Source: Scolanthus callimorphus (Eukaryota; Cnidaria; Anthozoa; Actiniaria; Edwardsiidae). Taken from it: a DNA stretch of 64,000 nt. The position numbers and the translations under genes were made by a program. Below are positions 1 through 13,200 of the stretch, piece by piece. The notes beneath the pieces were generated by a model. That model was not told the origin of the DNA. It was given only the letters and a program-made list of their open reading frames with translations, and searched no databases. Within the stretch, counting starts at the first letter, position 1. Each line of letters begins with the position of its first letter. The DNA is taken from NCBI GenBank assembly GCA_033964015.1, contig CM066919.1, positions 22,909,421 through 22,973,420 of the forward strand, in the 5' to 3' direction.

Positions 1-238
1 TATGTGCATGGGTTTCAATATCATTACATGGTCATCGCTGGAATCAACTTAGGTATGTATATTCACAGGAGAGAATCTTGCTGTGATTTGAATTCTAATA
101 TTTGCGGGTACTTTCAAGGCGACACAACCGCGCATGCCAACGGCTAATAGTTTTCGATTTGACGTACCCTACATTAGGAGCAAAATCGCTAGTGCTTATA
201 GCCCTTGCCACTTCCCGGAAGCAGTGAAACAAGCCTAC
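1..238. other. Start of the next intron
   Basis: Sequence after the donor of exon 45. The next exon lies outside the window. No feature seen. Confidence 0.6.
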
Positions 239-1225
239 CTTGAGTTTGTTGAGTTGCTCCTCGGCTTGATCCGTATCCGTACCGAACACTCCTGGCGCAT
301 CCACCGCGTCATAAGCGCTCGCAAACACATCCTCCACGTGCGCGACCGTCACATGATACTCCTCTGCAGCCTGCTCCACGGCGGAGATCTTACTGTCTCT
401 AGTCTCGAGGTCAGCATTCAGCTTACGAAGCCTCTCCACTAAATCATCCACCTCTTGCTGCACGACACCTTGATCTCTCTCGGCGTCGCCTTTCAGGGAG
501 TCCACCTTGGATTCTAACTCCGGTAACCCCCCGAAGAGTTTGTCAGCTGAGGTTTTTATTTGATCCAGGAGTTCTCTCTGCTTAGCGATCTGCGCGCGGT
601 CAGATGTCAAAGGCTCGAACGCCTCAACCTGTTTCTCTGCGTCGTCGAGCATCGCGGAGAGCTTATCGATTTCCGATCTGAACTGCTGCGCTTCCGACTC
701 CACGGTGTCTAGTTTCTCCTGGCGCTCTGCAGCAGCGGTGTTGATCTTCTCGTACCCTTCTCGCATGGCGTCCATCTTGTCCTGTAGCGCCGCCTTCTCT
801 TTCGCATCCTCAAGATTCTCAAGCACGGCTTCTCCGGACTGCATTAACTTATCAAACACAGGCTGTTGTTGCGCGAGAGACTCCAGAAGCGCCTCGTTAT
901 CAATCTTCTGTCCCTTTACAGTGTCGTGAACAGCAGATATGGGATCCTGTGAAGTTACTAAGTTCTCGAAGTCGCCCAGCTTATTCATGAAGTCGTCGCA
1001 GGAGACTTGGAACTCCTGGCACTGCAAGAGCACACCTTGAAGCTTAGCTTGTCTGTCGGCCATTTTACGCGCGACTACATCCAAAGGCGCCGTTAGCCGG
1101 TTAAGCTCGCCTCGAATGTCCCGCACGACGCGCGGGTCTTCTTGGCTTGCCTCGATGATATCCTTACCCGTGTCTTCTAAACTGTCCAGGGTACCCTTGT
1201 ACTTAGCGATTTCGTCGCGCAGTTC
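239..1225 (-). CDS. Exon 45: three fused spectrin repeats (329 codons)
   Basis: Acceptor TTTTTCCTTGAAG, start ELRDEIAKYKGTLDSLED; contains RQAKLQGVLLQCQEFQVSCD and the linker SQDPISAVHDTVKGQK; ends EEQLNKLK at donor GTAGGC. The exon is 987 nt. The gene continues to the left of the window. Confidence 0.87.
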
Positions 1226-4200
1226 CTTCAAGGAAAAATACATCATAACAACATTGGTAAATTTGTATATTTATATCTGTACGTACTCTTATAAAACAGT
1301 CACGCTTGCATACGTGACCACAACAATGACGCCCGAAGGGCAAAAGCCTAAAACAACATTTCCAGGTTCAATTGGGACCTCTACTGGGAAGTTGCCGGAC
1401 ATATCTAAAAATTGGTCGGACATTTGGTGATTTTGATCGGACAATGTCCGATGACCGGCAGTAATTTCCAGCTCTGTATTTAGTTTGTATTTCTTCATGA
1501 TTTGTACTGTGTCTATACTGTACAAACTAAACAAACTATTGCCATACCTCTGCCTGCTGCAGCTGTTTCTTAACGACATCAGGATCGCTGCTGATTGGTT
1601 CCTGTGAAGCTACAATCTCTTGCACCTTAGGTAGCCACTCCTCGAGCTTGCCCAAAGCATCATGGAACTTGTCAGCCTGCGTCACCTCCTCATCCACCTT
1701 TCCTTGCAGCTCGTGTAGTTTATCTTGAAGATCTTTATGCTTGTCTCGCACGGCCTCGACATTCTTTTTGATACTAACTGCGGCGGGTGATTTCTCGCCT
1801 ACAACTGCAACTAAATCGTCCGCTGCATCTTCAACTTTCTTAATCTCAGGCTCGAGCGCTTCTAAAGCTGTCTCCAAGTCTTTCATCCTCTCCTGCTCGT
1901 CCTTTCCTTTGTCTCGGTCGATACCAGTCGGTTCATGCGACTGAAGACCCTTCTCTATGTCATCAAATACTTTCTGCACAGGCCCCAAAACATCTTCGTA
2001 CTTATTAACTGCCTCTTTGGTATCCTCAACTTTGTTCTTATACTTATCAATATCAGCGCATAAACTGTCGTAGCGCTTGTTGAAATCTTTAGCATCGCCT
2101 TCGATAATAAACTTATCCGCTTCACAGCTCTCGACTAAATCAGCCGTAGTGTCATTCAGGGCCTGAAGATCAGGCTTTCGGTCTTCAACTTCGTCATCGA
2201 GCTCTTTCAACGACCTGAGTTGCTTATCAAGAGTTACCTTATCACAAGACTCAGGTTCGATCTTTTTTAGCCTCTTCTCGGCGCTGCTGAGCCAAGGTTT
2301 GAATGTCTGACTCTCGTACTTGTGTTTCCTTGAAAGAGGTACAACTTTGTCTAGGCGTTCCTGGCGCTCCTCGGTTTTGTCCTTGACGTTATTCCAGCGC
2401 GTTGTTGTGTCGTGGAGTTTCTGCGCCAAAGCGTCACGATCGGGCCCAGGCTCCGAGTTGTCGAGAACATTTTGTCCGGTCTTAAGAAGCTGTGTAAGGA
2501 CTGGTTGCAAGCTGGCGACTGCATCTTGAATGGTCTGTGGAAAAACCAAAAAAATGAAAAATTATTACGGCGAGTAAAGAGGAATGCAAAAATTCTTCCA
2601 CATTCTTCAAAAACGTTCATCCGTGAAAATCCATGTTCTATAGCCCGTGTTGGGTGATGGGAACACGTGCTCTCTTTACACCACTATTTGCAAATACGAA
2701 AGAGATCAATACCACTTTCTCTCATAATACACCGCAGGCAAATCAAATTACCAAATAATTCCCCCTCCCTCGAATTGTGTTCGATTTCCGTACCGAAGAG
2801 TAATTTGCGCGCTATTGGCATATATATGCGTCTAGAGAAAACATGGAACAAGTCTGATTTATGCACTGTGATTTGTCGTCCCGGTTTCTTGTAAGCCTCA
2901 TTCGGCGTTGGCCCGACACTGAAACGTCTGTGACAACGCAACCGTAACATATTTTTTCGTATCGGGCCAGATTTTTCTTTTGGGGGGGGGATCAAATAAA
3001 TCGTGGCTTAAAATACAATCAGTCCGACGAATCGTGCGTGTGAATCAGCCCCAAAACAATGATGCCTTGACATTTTGCATAAATCTAGCCAAATTTTCTT
3101 ATATGAATGATTATCTATCCCTAACCTTATGATCCTGAGACTGTTCCTTCGCTGTTTCGTGGAGTCCAGACACGGGTTCCAGCCTAGCGATCTGCTCTTC
3201 AACATTCGCCAACTTGTCCAGGAAATCCTCGAATGAGACCTGGAATTCCTGGCTCTGGAGGAGCACATCTTGTAGTCTAGCCTGCCTCTGGTCTACTTTG
3301 CCTGTTAGCGAGTCTAATGCAGCTCGCACTTTGTTGAGTTTGCCATAAACATCTGCGACGACAGCGGGGTCGTGCTTACTGCTTGCGATGAGTTTCTGGC
3401 CTGCGTTCTCGGCCTTCTGGAGAACGGCTTTGTGTTTGGCGATGTCATCTTTCAGAAGCTATGAAGACAGAAAATAGTAATAAGTGAGAACAGTGCTAAA
3501 TAGTAATTTCTGTATAACTTTACAAACTTGACTGTATTTTTTTTGCAAAGCAGCAAACTAGTTATAACTATTATTATACCAAATCAGTGAATAGTAATTT
3601 TCGCGGGCTCTGATTGGTTCCTGAAATAGTAGATATCCAACACTATTTACTGTTTTGAGAAAACTCTCAAAATGGCGGCTCTTTTCGCGAAAGTATCGGA
3701 AGTATTTTATTCTACTGATTTGGTATATACTAAAACAACTATCCCCCTCAGAGTCGGTGGGCAGGTGCTAGCATCGCGTCTCGGTAACTATCCACCACTA
3801 TTCACCTCCCCTTCGGGGGTAGTTGTTGACTATTATTCCACTAAAACATTTAAAAGCACAAGTGGTGCAAACTGCATCTATTTTCTTATAAATATTTTCC
3901 CCTCTGAATTAAGGAGGCGGCCAATTACACAAAATGCAGGCAGGTATAAGCACATCATCGACCCATTTATGTATTGTTTGTTTTTCCTAAAATAAGACAG
4001 CAATAACATCCGATATCACGTTTCGACAGAGTGTAAACATGCTTACTTGCTTCTAAAGCTAATGAGAAATTTAACCCAATAATATATATGTACAAAAGAT
4101 AAGGTAATTAACAGTATTGAATAGCGTCTTTGGAGCGAATATTTTACAAACAAGTATTGCCTAGTCTAGAATATCACGATGGTCAGTGAAAAAAAAGGTG

Positions 4201-7200
4201 AATTTTTCAAACTATGTTCTTTAGAGATCCCACAACTCGAAAAGACGGCTAATGTTTTGAATTTGCCCGCTATATCACCTGTAACGAAGACCTAAACTAC
4301 ATCAGTACTTCACAGCAGGATTTGTAAATGAAACAGAAACTTAGAAAGATATATTTGTTACTGTAGACCTAGCAGCAAATTTGATCTACAAAAGTTTCAG
4401 GTCAAAGATAGACAGTAGTAGGTGATTTGCATGCAAAATCCTTATCTCCTGGACGGGGTTAGTCTTTTTACGGTCCAATTGCTTCTGTGTCTATCCTCAA
4501 CAAATGCCTGAACTTTTCGTTAAAACAATAATAAACGCAGCCCTACATGTACAAATAACATGTGAAATTAAAAGAACTCTGTGTAAATACTTTCTAAGAT
4601 TGTAAGCTTAAGAGATAAAAATATAATGTAATAATTACTAGAATAAAATCCTCCCGGATTTGAGCAAATGGTTGGCATTCTTCAGGAGTCAACAGAATGA
4701 CATTCCCACACACTCTTCCCGCCAAAAAACCATTCCTCGGTGATCTTGGTCGCAAAACTCTCTCCATGGCCCATAATATGTAGTAGCTATTCTACCATTT
4801 GTGCAAAATATAGCTCCTCCCGTCCTCACAACTCCATAATCTTACTACGATTCACTTAGAAAACTTGTGTTTAGATTAATTATGCATGCATGAAGAAGCA
4901 ACCAGAACGCAGCTAAAAGGAACAATGGTATCCCTGTCGGGGTAAGCCGTCCACCTGCCGAAGGTGAATTCTCGATGAAAATAGAGAATCTCCTAACGTA
5001 AAATCACCAAACTGTGGGGAACCTATAGAGAGAATTTGAAGCTAGACTTTCTAAAAAATACTGCGCGTTTCCTTAGTTTTCGTTTAAAGGGGAGAGAACA
5101 CAATAGCCTCTATTGTTTTATAGAAAACAGAAGCTTATGCTCTGTTAATTGGTTGTCAAAGAGTATTGTTTTAATCTTGGCTAACAACAGACACAAAACA
5201 GAAGCAAGATTAACGTAAACGATTCTACGTGTGAATTATAGCAACTGCAACCAGATGGGGTTCAGGAATGCAATCTAAAGAACGCTCGTCCGTTTACTAT
5301 AATCCATCTTTTTGCGATTTTCGTGTAATTGTAACGCTTTATTTACGGCGACATGAATGCATTGCCAAGCCCCACACTGCGATAAAAAGAGAATTTCACA
5401 ATGATGTCGGAAACCAAGTCGCACAGTTGTCAAAACAATTTTGCTCAAATTCACGCTTTAAGCGTAAACTTCAGTTATTCCTTTGTTCAACATTTTAAAT
5501 AGACAAAAAATAGACGCCATTTAATTTATAGAGAAGCTAGCCCATGTATCTTGCTTAGACCCGGAGAAAGTCAAAAGTTGCGAGTTAAACTCGTAATACT
5601 CGCAACTTAGCTCGCAGCGGAAATCGCCGCGTGTGATCTGGCCTTGAGAAATCGATTGTCGCAGTTGTCCAAACAAACTAAAAATACACGAGACACCTGC
5701 AAGATTACCAAGTGCCACACCTTTCCTATCTGGTAGTATGCCCAGAAGTAAAAAATTATTTAAAATTTCCTTTCCTCTTCAATTCAAACATTTCCAAACT
5801 CACCCGTGCTTCTTCGAGCTGCTGTCTAACAGTCTCAGGCTCAGTGCTGATTGGCTGTTGCTTAGCAACACGCTCCTTCACTTCCGGTAGCCATTCCTCC
5901 AATTCCTGCAAAGCATCATTGAACTCCTTGGCGTTGATGACGTCATTCTCCAAGTTGGCCTTCCGGTCCGTGAGCTTAGCGACCGCGTCGTTGTACCTTT
6001 CTCCCACGTGATCGACGTCTTGTTTGACGCGTTTGGCATCAGGCGATTTGTCGTCGACTTCATCCATCAAGGAACCGACGTTATCGCCAAGGGAATCGAC
6101 ACCTGGCTTTTGTTGCTCCAGAGAATCAAGCAAGTCCTAGAGAAGAGGAAAAGAGAGCAATTAACTAAACAAGGTCCAGTATCAGAAAATCATACAACAT
6201 GTTTGCCTATCTAGTACAACAAAGAACTAGCCGTACTAACATTTCCATAATATAAAATGATTTGGTAACAACTTGGGCACTCAAAATGGGCGTCTCAATA
6301 GTTCTTTTCAGAGATATTAGCACAAGCTCTCCTGCAGGAATGGAGGGAGCTAGTTTATCAGCATTTAGCGCTATAAAAATGGCTGCCAGTTAGATTCAAG
6401 TCCAATAACCTGCTGTGGTACAGTACAGTAGATCAATTGACCATTGCACACAGATTTCTACAGCAGGTACTGTATGGGGATTTCCAGGGTGCATTTAGCC
6501 ATGTAGCTTAATTTTCTGCCAATCATATTCTTTATTTGACTGTTGGTAGTGAAAGCAGTATTTGATGTTAAGAAACAATTTTAAGAACACCTTAAGAACA
6601 TTTTCCGGCTGATTTTGCAGAAAACACCCAATGTATAAGAACAAAATCAGCCTGAATCCCCAAAACACCTGTTCTTTTATGCGGGTTTTTACTGTATCGA
6701 TTGAATGCACTAAATCATGGAATTTTAACAGAGCCGAACGCTGTCCTAGGACTGAGCTACAGCAAAAACAAGTCCCTGTGTGAGATGCAAACTAAGGAAT
6801 CACGTGACCTATTGAGGGCAATGCGCCTTGTACACAAACCGCAAAATACACTCTAGCGATCGTGAAAAAATACATTAATTTTCTTTCTGCAGAGCAGATA
6901 TACGTGATATACGCTGCCTACTGGCTGCCAAATTATCATCAAATATCTATGTTCCCATTATGACATACCTCTATCTTTCTGAGCTCCTTTTCACTCTTCG
7001 TCACATCCGTCCCGTACGACACTGGTGCGTGAAGTATAGGTTCTGCCTGGTCCAAAGTCTCTTCTACTGGCTCCATTGTAGCCTTCAGAGTACCCATCAG
7101 CTCCCTCGCGCTCGCAAGGTGATTTTTCCTATCACCCATACCATCCATCACAGCCGCCCAGCGCTTGTTAAGGTCCTTAACCTCAGCTTGAGTGACCTCA

Positions 7201-10200
7201 GGGTTCTCGCAAAGCTGCGTTAGGCATTCTGCAGCGCTATTGAGCTCCTCTACAATGGGCTTCTGATCTTCGGCTGTGGCAAGCAGACCCTCTAGAGTCT
7301 TCTCTTCGCGTGCGAGGCTCTTTTCGTCGCAAGGTATAGGATCAAGTGTAGAGATGTATCGTTCGGCGTTCTCTAGCCATGGAAGTAAGGCATGAGAGGA
7401 GTCATGGTAGGTCTTAGCAACTGGTGTTACCTCTTCGAGTTTCTCTTTTCGCTTGTCCACCTTCTTTTTCACTTCATCCCAGCGTTGTGCGATGTCATCG
7501 AGCTTTTCTTTCAAGTTTTCTTTCTCCTCCCCTGGTTCAAGAGATTCTAAAACATCATTCCCACTTTTTGATACCTTCTCAAACACAGGCTCTAGTTGTT
7601 TGCAGTCATCGCTGACCTCCTCGATTTTGTGGTTTTGTTCTCTAACCTTGTCAAATACTGACGACACAGGTCTCATGTGTGCAAGCTCGTCCTCGATCTT
7701 CGCAAGCTTTTCGACAAAATCATCCAGCGTCACTTGGAACTCTTGGGTCTGTAGTACAGCGAGCTGTAGCTTAGCCTGCCGTTCATCAATCTTTGCCTCT
7801 ATAGCGTCTAATGGTGTCTGAAGCTTACCAAGCTTGGTATTAACCTCAGTGTATACATTAGGATCGTTGTCGCAACTCTCAACAAGTCGATGGCCAACGT
7901 CTTCAGCTTTTCGAGGTCGTGCTTCTTGTCCGTGAGATCATCTTGTAGTTGTTCAACGTACTCGAGTTGCTTTTTGGCGACGTTAGGGTTACTACTGATC
8001 GGTGGCAGGTTATCAACCGTCGGTGTTTTCTCTTCAACCCAGATGGTAATCTCCTCGTATATCTCAACAAATTCGATCACCAACACATATTGCCTCTCTA
8101 ACTGCTTCTTCTTGTCCTTAGCTTTGCCCTTTACATCGGCGTATTTCTCTCCAAGGTTGTCTATTTGCTGTTTCAAGACGATAGCGCTGGTAGACTCTTC
8201 GTCCATTTTGTCCAGAAGGTCGTCCGCGCACTTTTCTGCTTCTTTCTTTCGCGGTTCACACTCCTCTAGCTCTTCTAGGGCTGATGAAACCTTATCAAGA
8301 TCGTCTTTTACACTGATTGGGTCGATTCGTGGTGCTTCGCAAGATTCTAGGACGTTTTCCGCGTTCTGGACGGCAACCTCAACGCACACAATAGCATCTT
8401 GCAGATTCTCCGCACTAGTCTTCGCATCGCCGAGTTCCTTCTCCTTGTCCTCAATGTCTTTCTGTAAAGCATTCCATCTTCTGTTGAGGTCTTTGATCTG
8501 AGCTTCAATTACAAAATTCCTATCAGTGCATCTCTTAGTCAAAGCCTCGGCTGTCACACGTAGCTTTTCAAGTTCCGGCTTGTGTTTCTCCACGTCGTCT
8601 TTCAGATCCCACAAAGCCACAAGCTGCTTGTCAACATCTTCAGGATCACTTGATGTCAAAGTAAGCTCGCTAAGCGCCCGTTCCGCGCTCGTTAGCCATG
8701 GCTCAAACGTCTGCTCCGTTGTGTGGTAGCTTCTGGCATCAGGAAGAACAGATTCCAAATGCTCATCTCGCTCATTGGCCTTGTATTTTACCTTTCCCCA
8801 CCGTTCATTCAAATCAGATAGTTTCTTTTCCATGCTTCTCCGATCCTCTCCAGGCTCAGTACTCTCTAGAAGCTTCTCGCCGGCCTTAATGAGGTTCTCA
8901 AAAACAGGCTCTTGTTGGCTAACTGCCTCAAGGACTGCATCGTTCTCTTCTTTCTGTTTCTTGGTCTCGGGGTAGTCGGGTGAGATAGGTGCCTCGCTGA
9001 CAAGATTATCTTCAATTGTCCCCAACCTGTCGATGAAGTCGTTACAAGAGTCCTGGAATGCTTGAGAGTGCAAGGCAGCATTCTGTAACCGAGCACTGCG
9101 CTGTTCAAGTTTTCCATGGAGTTTCTCAAGAGGAGTCCGAACGTTGTCTAGCTTGTCTTGGATTGCTGCGACCATGTCAGGGTCTTGCACGTTGTCTTCA
9201 ATCATTCGCTGACCTGTGGTTTCAAGCTGAGCGAGTCTAACCAAGTACGCCTTGACGTCTTCCAAGACTTTATCAGTTTCCTTAACCTGAGCTCTTAGCT
9301 TCTCCGGATCGCTACTGACTGGCTCCATGTTGTTTACGAGCTCTTGCTCGGTTGGTAGCCAGTTTTCAATATCTGCCAAGAGAGTGTTAAACGTGTCTGC
9401 GTCTTCCAAAGCTTGCTCTAACTGCTTCTGTCTTTCTTCCAATTTCTTTGGTATTTCCTTAGCTTTCTTGTTGGTTGAGTCAAGCTCGTCTTTGATTCCT
9501 GCTGATGCTGCAACTTGGTCCTCAGCTGACAGAAGCTCTTTTCCTGATTGGTTAATCTGCTTGACGTCTGGTTTCCTCTCATCAAGTGTGGAAAGCAGTG
9601 CTTTCACCTGCTCTAGCTCATCCCTGATCCTATCTGCGTTCGTTCCTAGCGGTTCCTGAGACGATAGTAAGTCCTCTGCTTGAGTGAATGCTTCTCGGAC
9701 AGGCTGCAATGCGCTGTTGTATTTTTCAATAGCTTCTTTAACGTTTTCGGTCTCGGCGCGTTTCTGCGGAACGGAAGTGTTCAGGGCATCCCAGCGATGT
9801 TTGAGGTCGACAAATTTAGCCTTGATGACGTCACCATCAGCTTGGCAACAGTCAATCACTGCTTTAGCAGCACTACTCAGGTCCTCATAATGGGGCTCGT
9901 GGCAGTATACCTCACCCACGAGAGTGTTTAGCTCTTCGAGAACCTTCTCAACCTCGCCTAGTTCGCAAGACGACAGCTTTATCTTACCAAGCTTCTTTTC
10001 GGCCTCATCTAGCCAGTTCCCGAATCGATTACTCTTCCTGTCAAAGGCTTCGGATGCCTCGTGGACTTCATCAATCTTCTTCTTGAGGTCAAATGCCTTG
10101 CCTTTGAGCGCCTCCCAGCGATCCTCGGTAGCTTGCAGCATTGCCATGTGCTGGTCCTTCTCCTCTCCTGGTTCCATTCTGTCTTCCATTTCTCTCCCTT

Positions 10201-13200
10201 CTTCCATGAGCTTCTCGTAAACTGGCTGTTTCTTGTTGATGTTGCTAATAATGTAGCTCTCCACGTCGTCTTTCTGCTCGTCGACAATTGGGAAGATGCC
10301 GGATATTGGACGCGTGTTTGCCAGATCGGCTTCAATCTCTGCCATACTCACAAGGAACTCATCATGGCTAACCTCGAATACCTGAAGTTGTAGGAGTATC
10401 GTTTGGAGAATCTCACGTCGCTGTTCAAGGCGAGCATCAAAACGATCCATCTGTACTCGAACTTTGGTAAGCCTGCTCTGCACTACAGCGACCACAAACG
10501 GGTTCTCAGCACACGCCGATATAAGATCTCTACCGACCAACTCCATGTTATCCAAGACTGCACGGCGTTTTGCAAGCTCTTTTTGCATACTCTGAAAGAT
10601 AAACAACATGCACACATGTTAATATGCGGCACTACATACCTAAGTTATATAGTTAAAGGGAGCCTGTCATGATACGCGCATGCTCAAGGAGCGAGCACTG
10701 AATTATCAGCAAAACTAATAAGACCATCCTATCAGATAACTATTTTAGAATATGTAAAGCCAAAAAGCATGGTCGGATGGATTGAGAAGTAGCAAGATTA
10801 TATACGATTTGTTTTCGTGGTTTAAGCCCGGGTGGGGGGGGGGGGGGGGGGGGCTGATAGGGATGCTCGTCGTATTTTTTAGGGGTCAAAATCGACTCTA
10901 ATACGACAATGAATGAAAGAGTCACAAACCAAGAAAAACGTTTTCTTGCATTCTTTATTCATTTATAGCTCTAAAAACAAGGGATCATTTTGTTTTAAAA
11001 GGTATTTTTTAGGGGGTGGATTATTTTTGTCCTGGTATTTTTTAGGGTATATTTTCCCATGTCCCGACGAGCACCCCTATCACTCTTACTTGGGAGAACC
11101 CCCCCCCCCCCCCTTGGGGGGGGGGGGGGAAATGATGGCGTCGCGTCGCAATTTACGCTACGAAGCTCGTTTAGGTATCATTTTAAAGCTGAGAACATGC
11201 ACAATGTGATGAATGGATTTTCCTTTCAAAAATATAATTTTGTTTACTATCGTATGGTCACAAGTAAAAATCTCGGTGTACAACATAATCCACGTGCTCC
11301 TTTATTATCCATCTGTACTAACCTCGATTTGTTTGAGCCTCGCGTTGACGACCTTAGGATTGGTACTGATTGGCTCTTGTACCGATGTGGTCTCAGCAGC
11401 CTCGTTAACCCAAAGCTCAAGTTCTCTCATCTCCTTGTCGAGCACCTCCGCACAGTCAATAATCTTCTCGAGTTTACCCTGCTGCTCCTCGAGGATCTCC
11501 TTCAGCTCAGTACGCGTCCCCGGCAACAGACTGACCTCTTTCCTTAGCAACGAAACATCCGGGGATTCGCTATCGGCACACGTGACCAGGGTTTGACCAA
11601 TCTTCACAGCATGTTGGACTTCAGGTTTTTGAACTTCTAGAGAATTAATGAGGCCCTGTTGAAGAAAAGAACAAAAAACGTGTTCCATAGGGAAGAAATA
11701 CAACCACATGCTTGTTGTACTTATACAGCAATGGCTTATGTGCCCCACGGCCGAATGTTAAAATAATCGCCTTTTGTATTATGCCTTCTTTCTAGAGCAT
11801 TACCCTTACCTTTGTGTGAGCAAGGGCTTGTTTGGCCTTATCCACGTCACATCCCACCATATCCAGAGGTATAATACCGTCTTCAGCGCGTGTGAACAGT
11901 TCGTTAACTGGTAACACAGCTTCCTCGTACTCTTCAACCAAGTCTTTGACTTCGGCAGTTTGTCGGATTCGGCTGGAGAGGCGTAAATTGACGCTGTCCC
12001 ACAGCTTGGTAAGGTACTGAGCTTGGGCTTCAACAACGTATAGATCGTCTGGTGCATTACTGTGAGAAAACGACAACGTTCATAGTTAGGACACTGGATA
12101 TCCGAAGACGAACTACGAATTAACCGAATTCAATCGAAATTACTACAATACAATATTTAAATCAGCTAATGGAAATTGATTATTTTCTCTGACTCGGTTA
12201 TTCACTAGTCTAAGGTTCTTTTTCCGCTGATGAGAGGATGATACGACAGTAAGGAGCCAGCCATGACACTGGGTAGTTGAGGAATAACCAGCCGTCCCAG
12301 CACATTATAAGACTCCGTTGCAAATAAAAACATAACAAAGAAGTGATACAGACGTTTTGTTCACATCAAACTGGACACGAGAAACAGTTTGAACAACAGC
12401 TCGGACAAAGTAAAGAAAGCACAATGGAATCTTGCCATCTATAAAGGAAGAGGCCGATAAAGTAAAGAGAGCACGATGGAATCTTGCCATCTATAAAGGA
12501 AGAGGCCGACATCATCGGCTCGTATCAACGAATCGCTAGTCATTGCTAGGAATCGGTCGAATGTCAACTCATCCTCACCTGATGACATCACTAGCGATGG
12601 CCTTGACCTTGTCATAATTATCATTATGTTCCTCGACTTGTTGCTGTAGCTCTCTCGCCTGCTCCTGCTGTCTATCAACAGTCCTAGAATTACAAGACAC
12701 CGGTTCCTGACTGGACAACTTCTTATCTATACCCGTTAACCAAGCAGTGAAGGGATCCACTGCGCTGTAATAGTTGTGAAGTACTGGCGAGTGCTTTTCT
12801 ATCTCTTGCTCCCGATCGGTGGTCTTCGCCATGACTGAGTCCCATCTTGTTTTGACGTCTTGTAGTCTTTGTTCTAGAGCATCGCGCTCAGGACTTGGTT
12901 CAGCATTCTCGATCAACTGTTCCGTGCGCGCGATCAGTTCTTCTGCGAGTTCGTTGGTTTCTTTAACATCCTCTTGGAGCATCTACAAAGAAGAATTATT
13001 ACCTACGATTAGCAAGTAAATCGGTGCGTTTCAATAGATAAGTTAGCCAAGGCAGTTAGTGAGATCAGATCTCTTGATTGGTCAGATCTCTTGATTAGTT
13101 GAAGCCCAACGTATTGAACACACAGAAGGGTCAGATACGGGGCTGCATACCAGTAATTTAATTCCCCCGGTCTCTACGAGGAACATCTCTGACAAAATTC

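Noticed and set aside
3672..3995. Plus-strand frame starting MAALFAKVSEVFYS
   Set aside because: It begins inside an inverted-repeat element within an intron and has no homology or conserved features.
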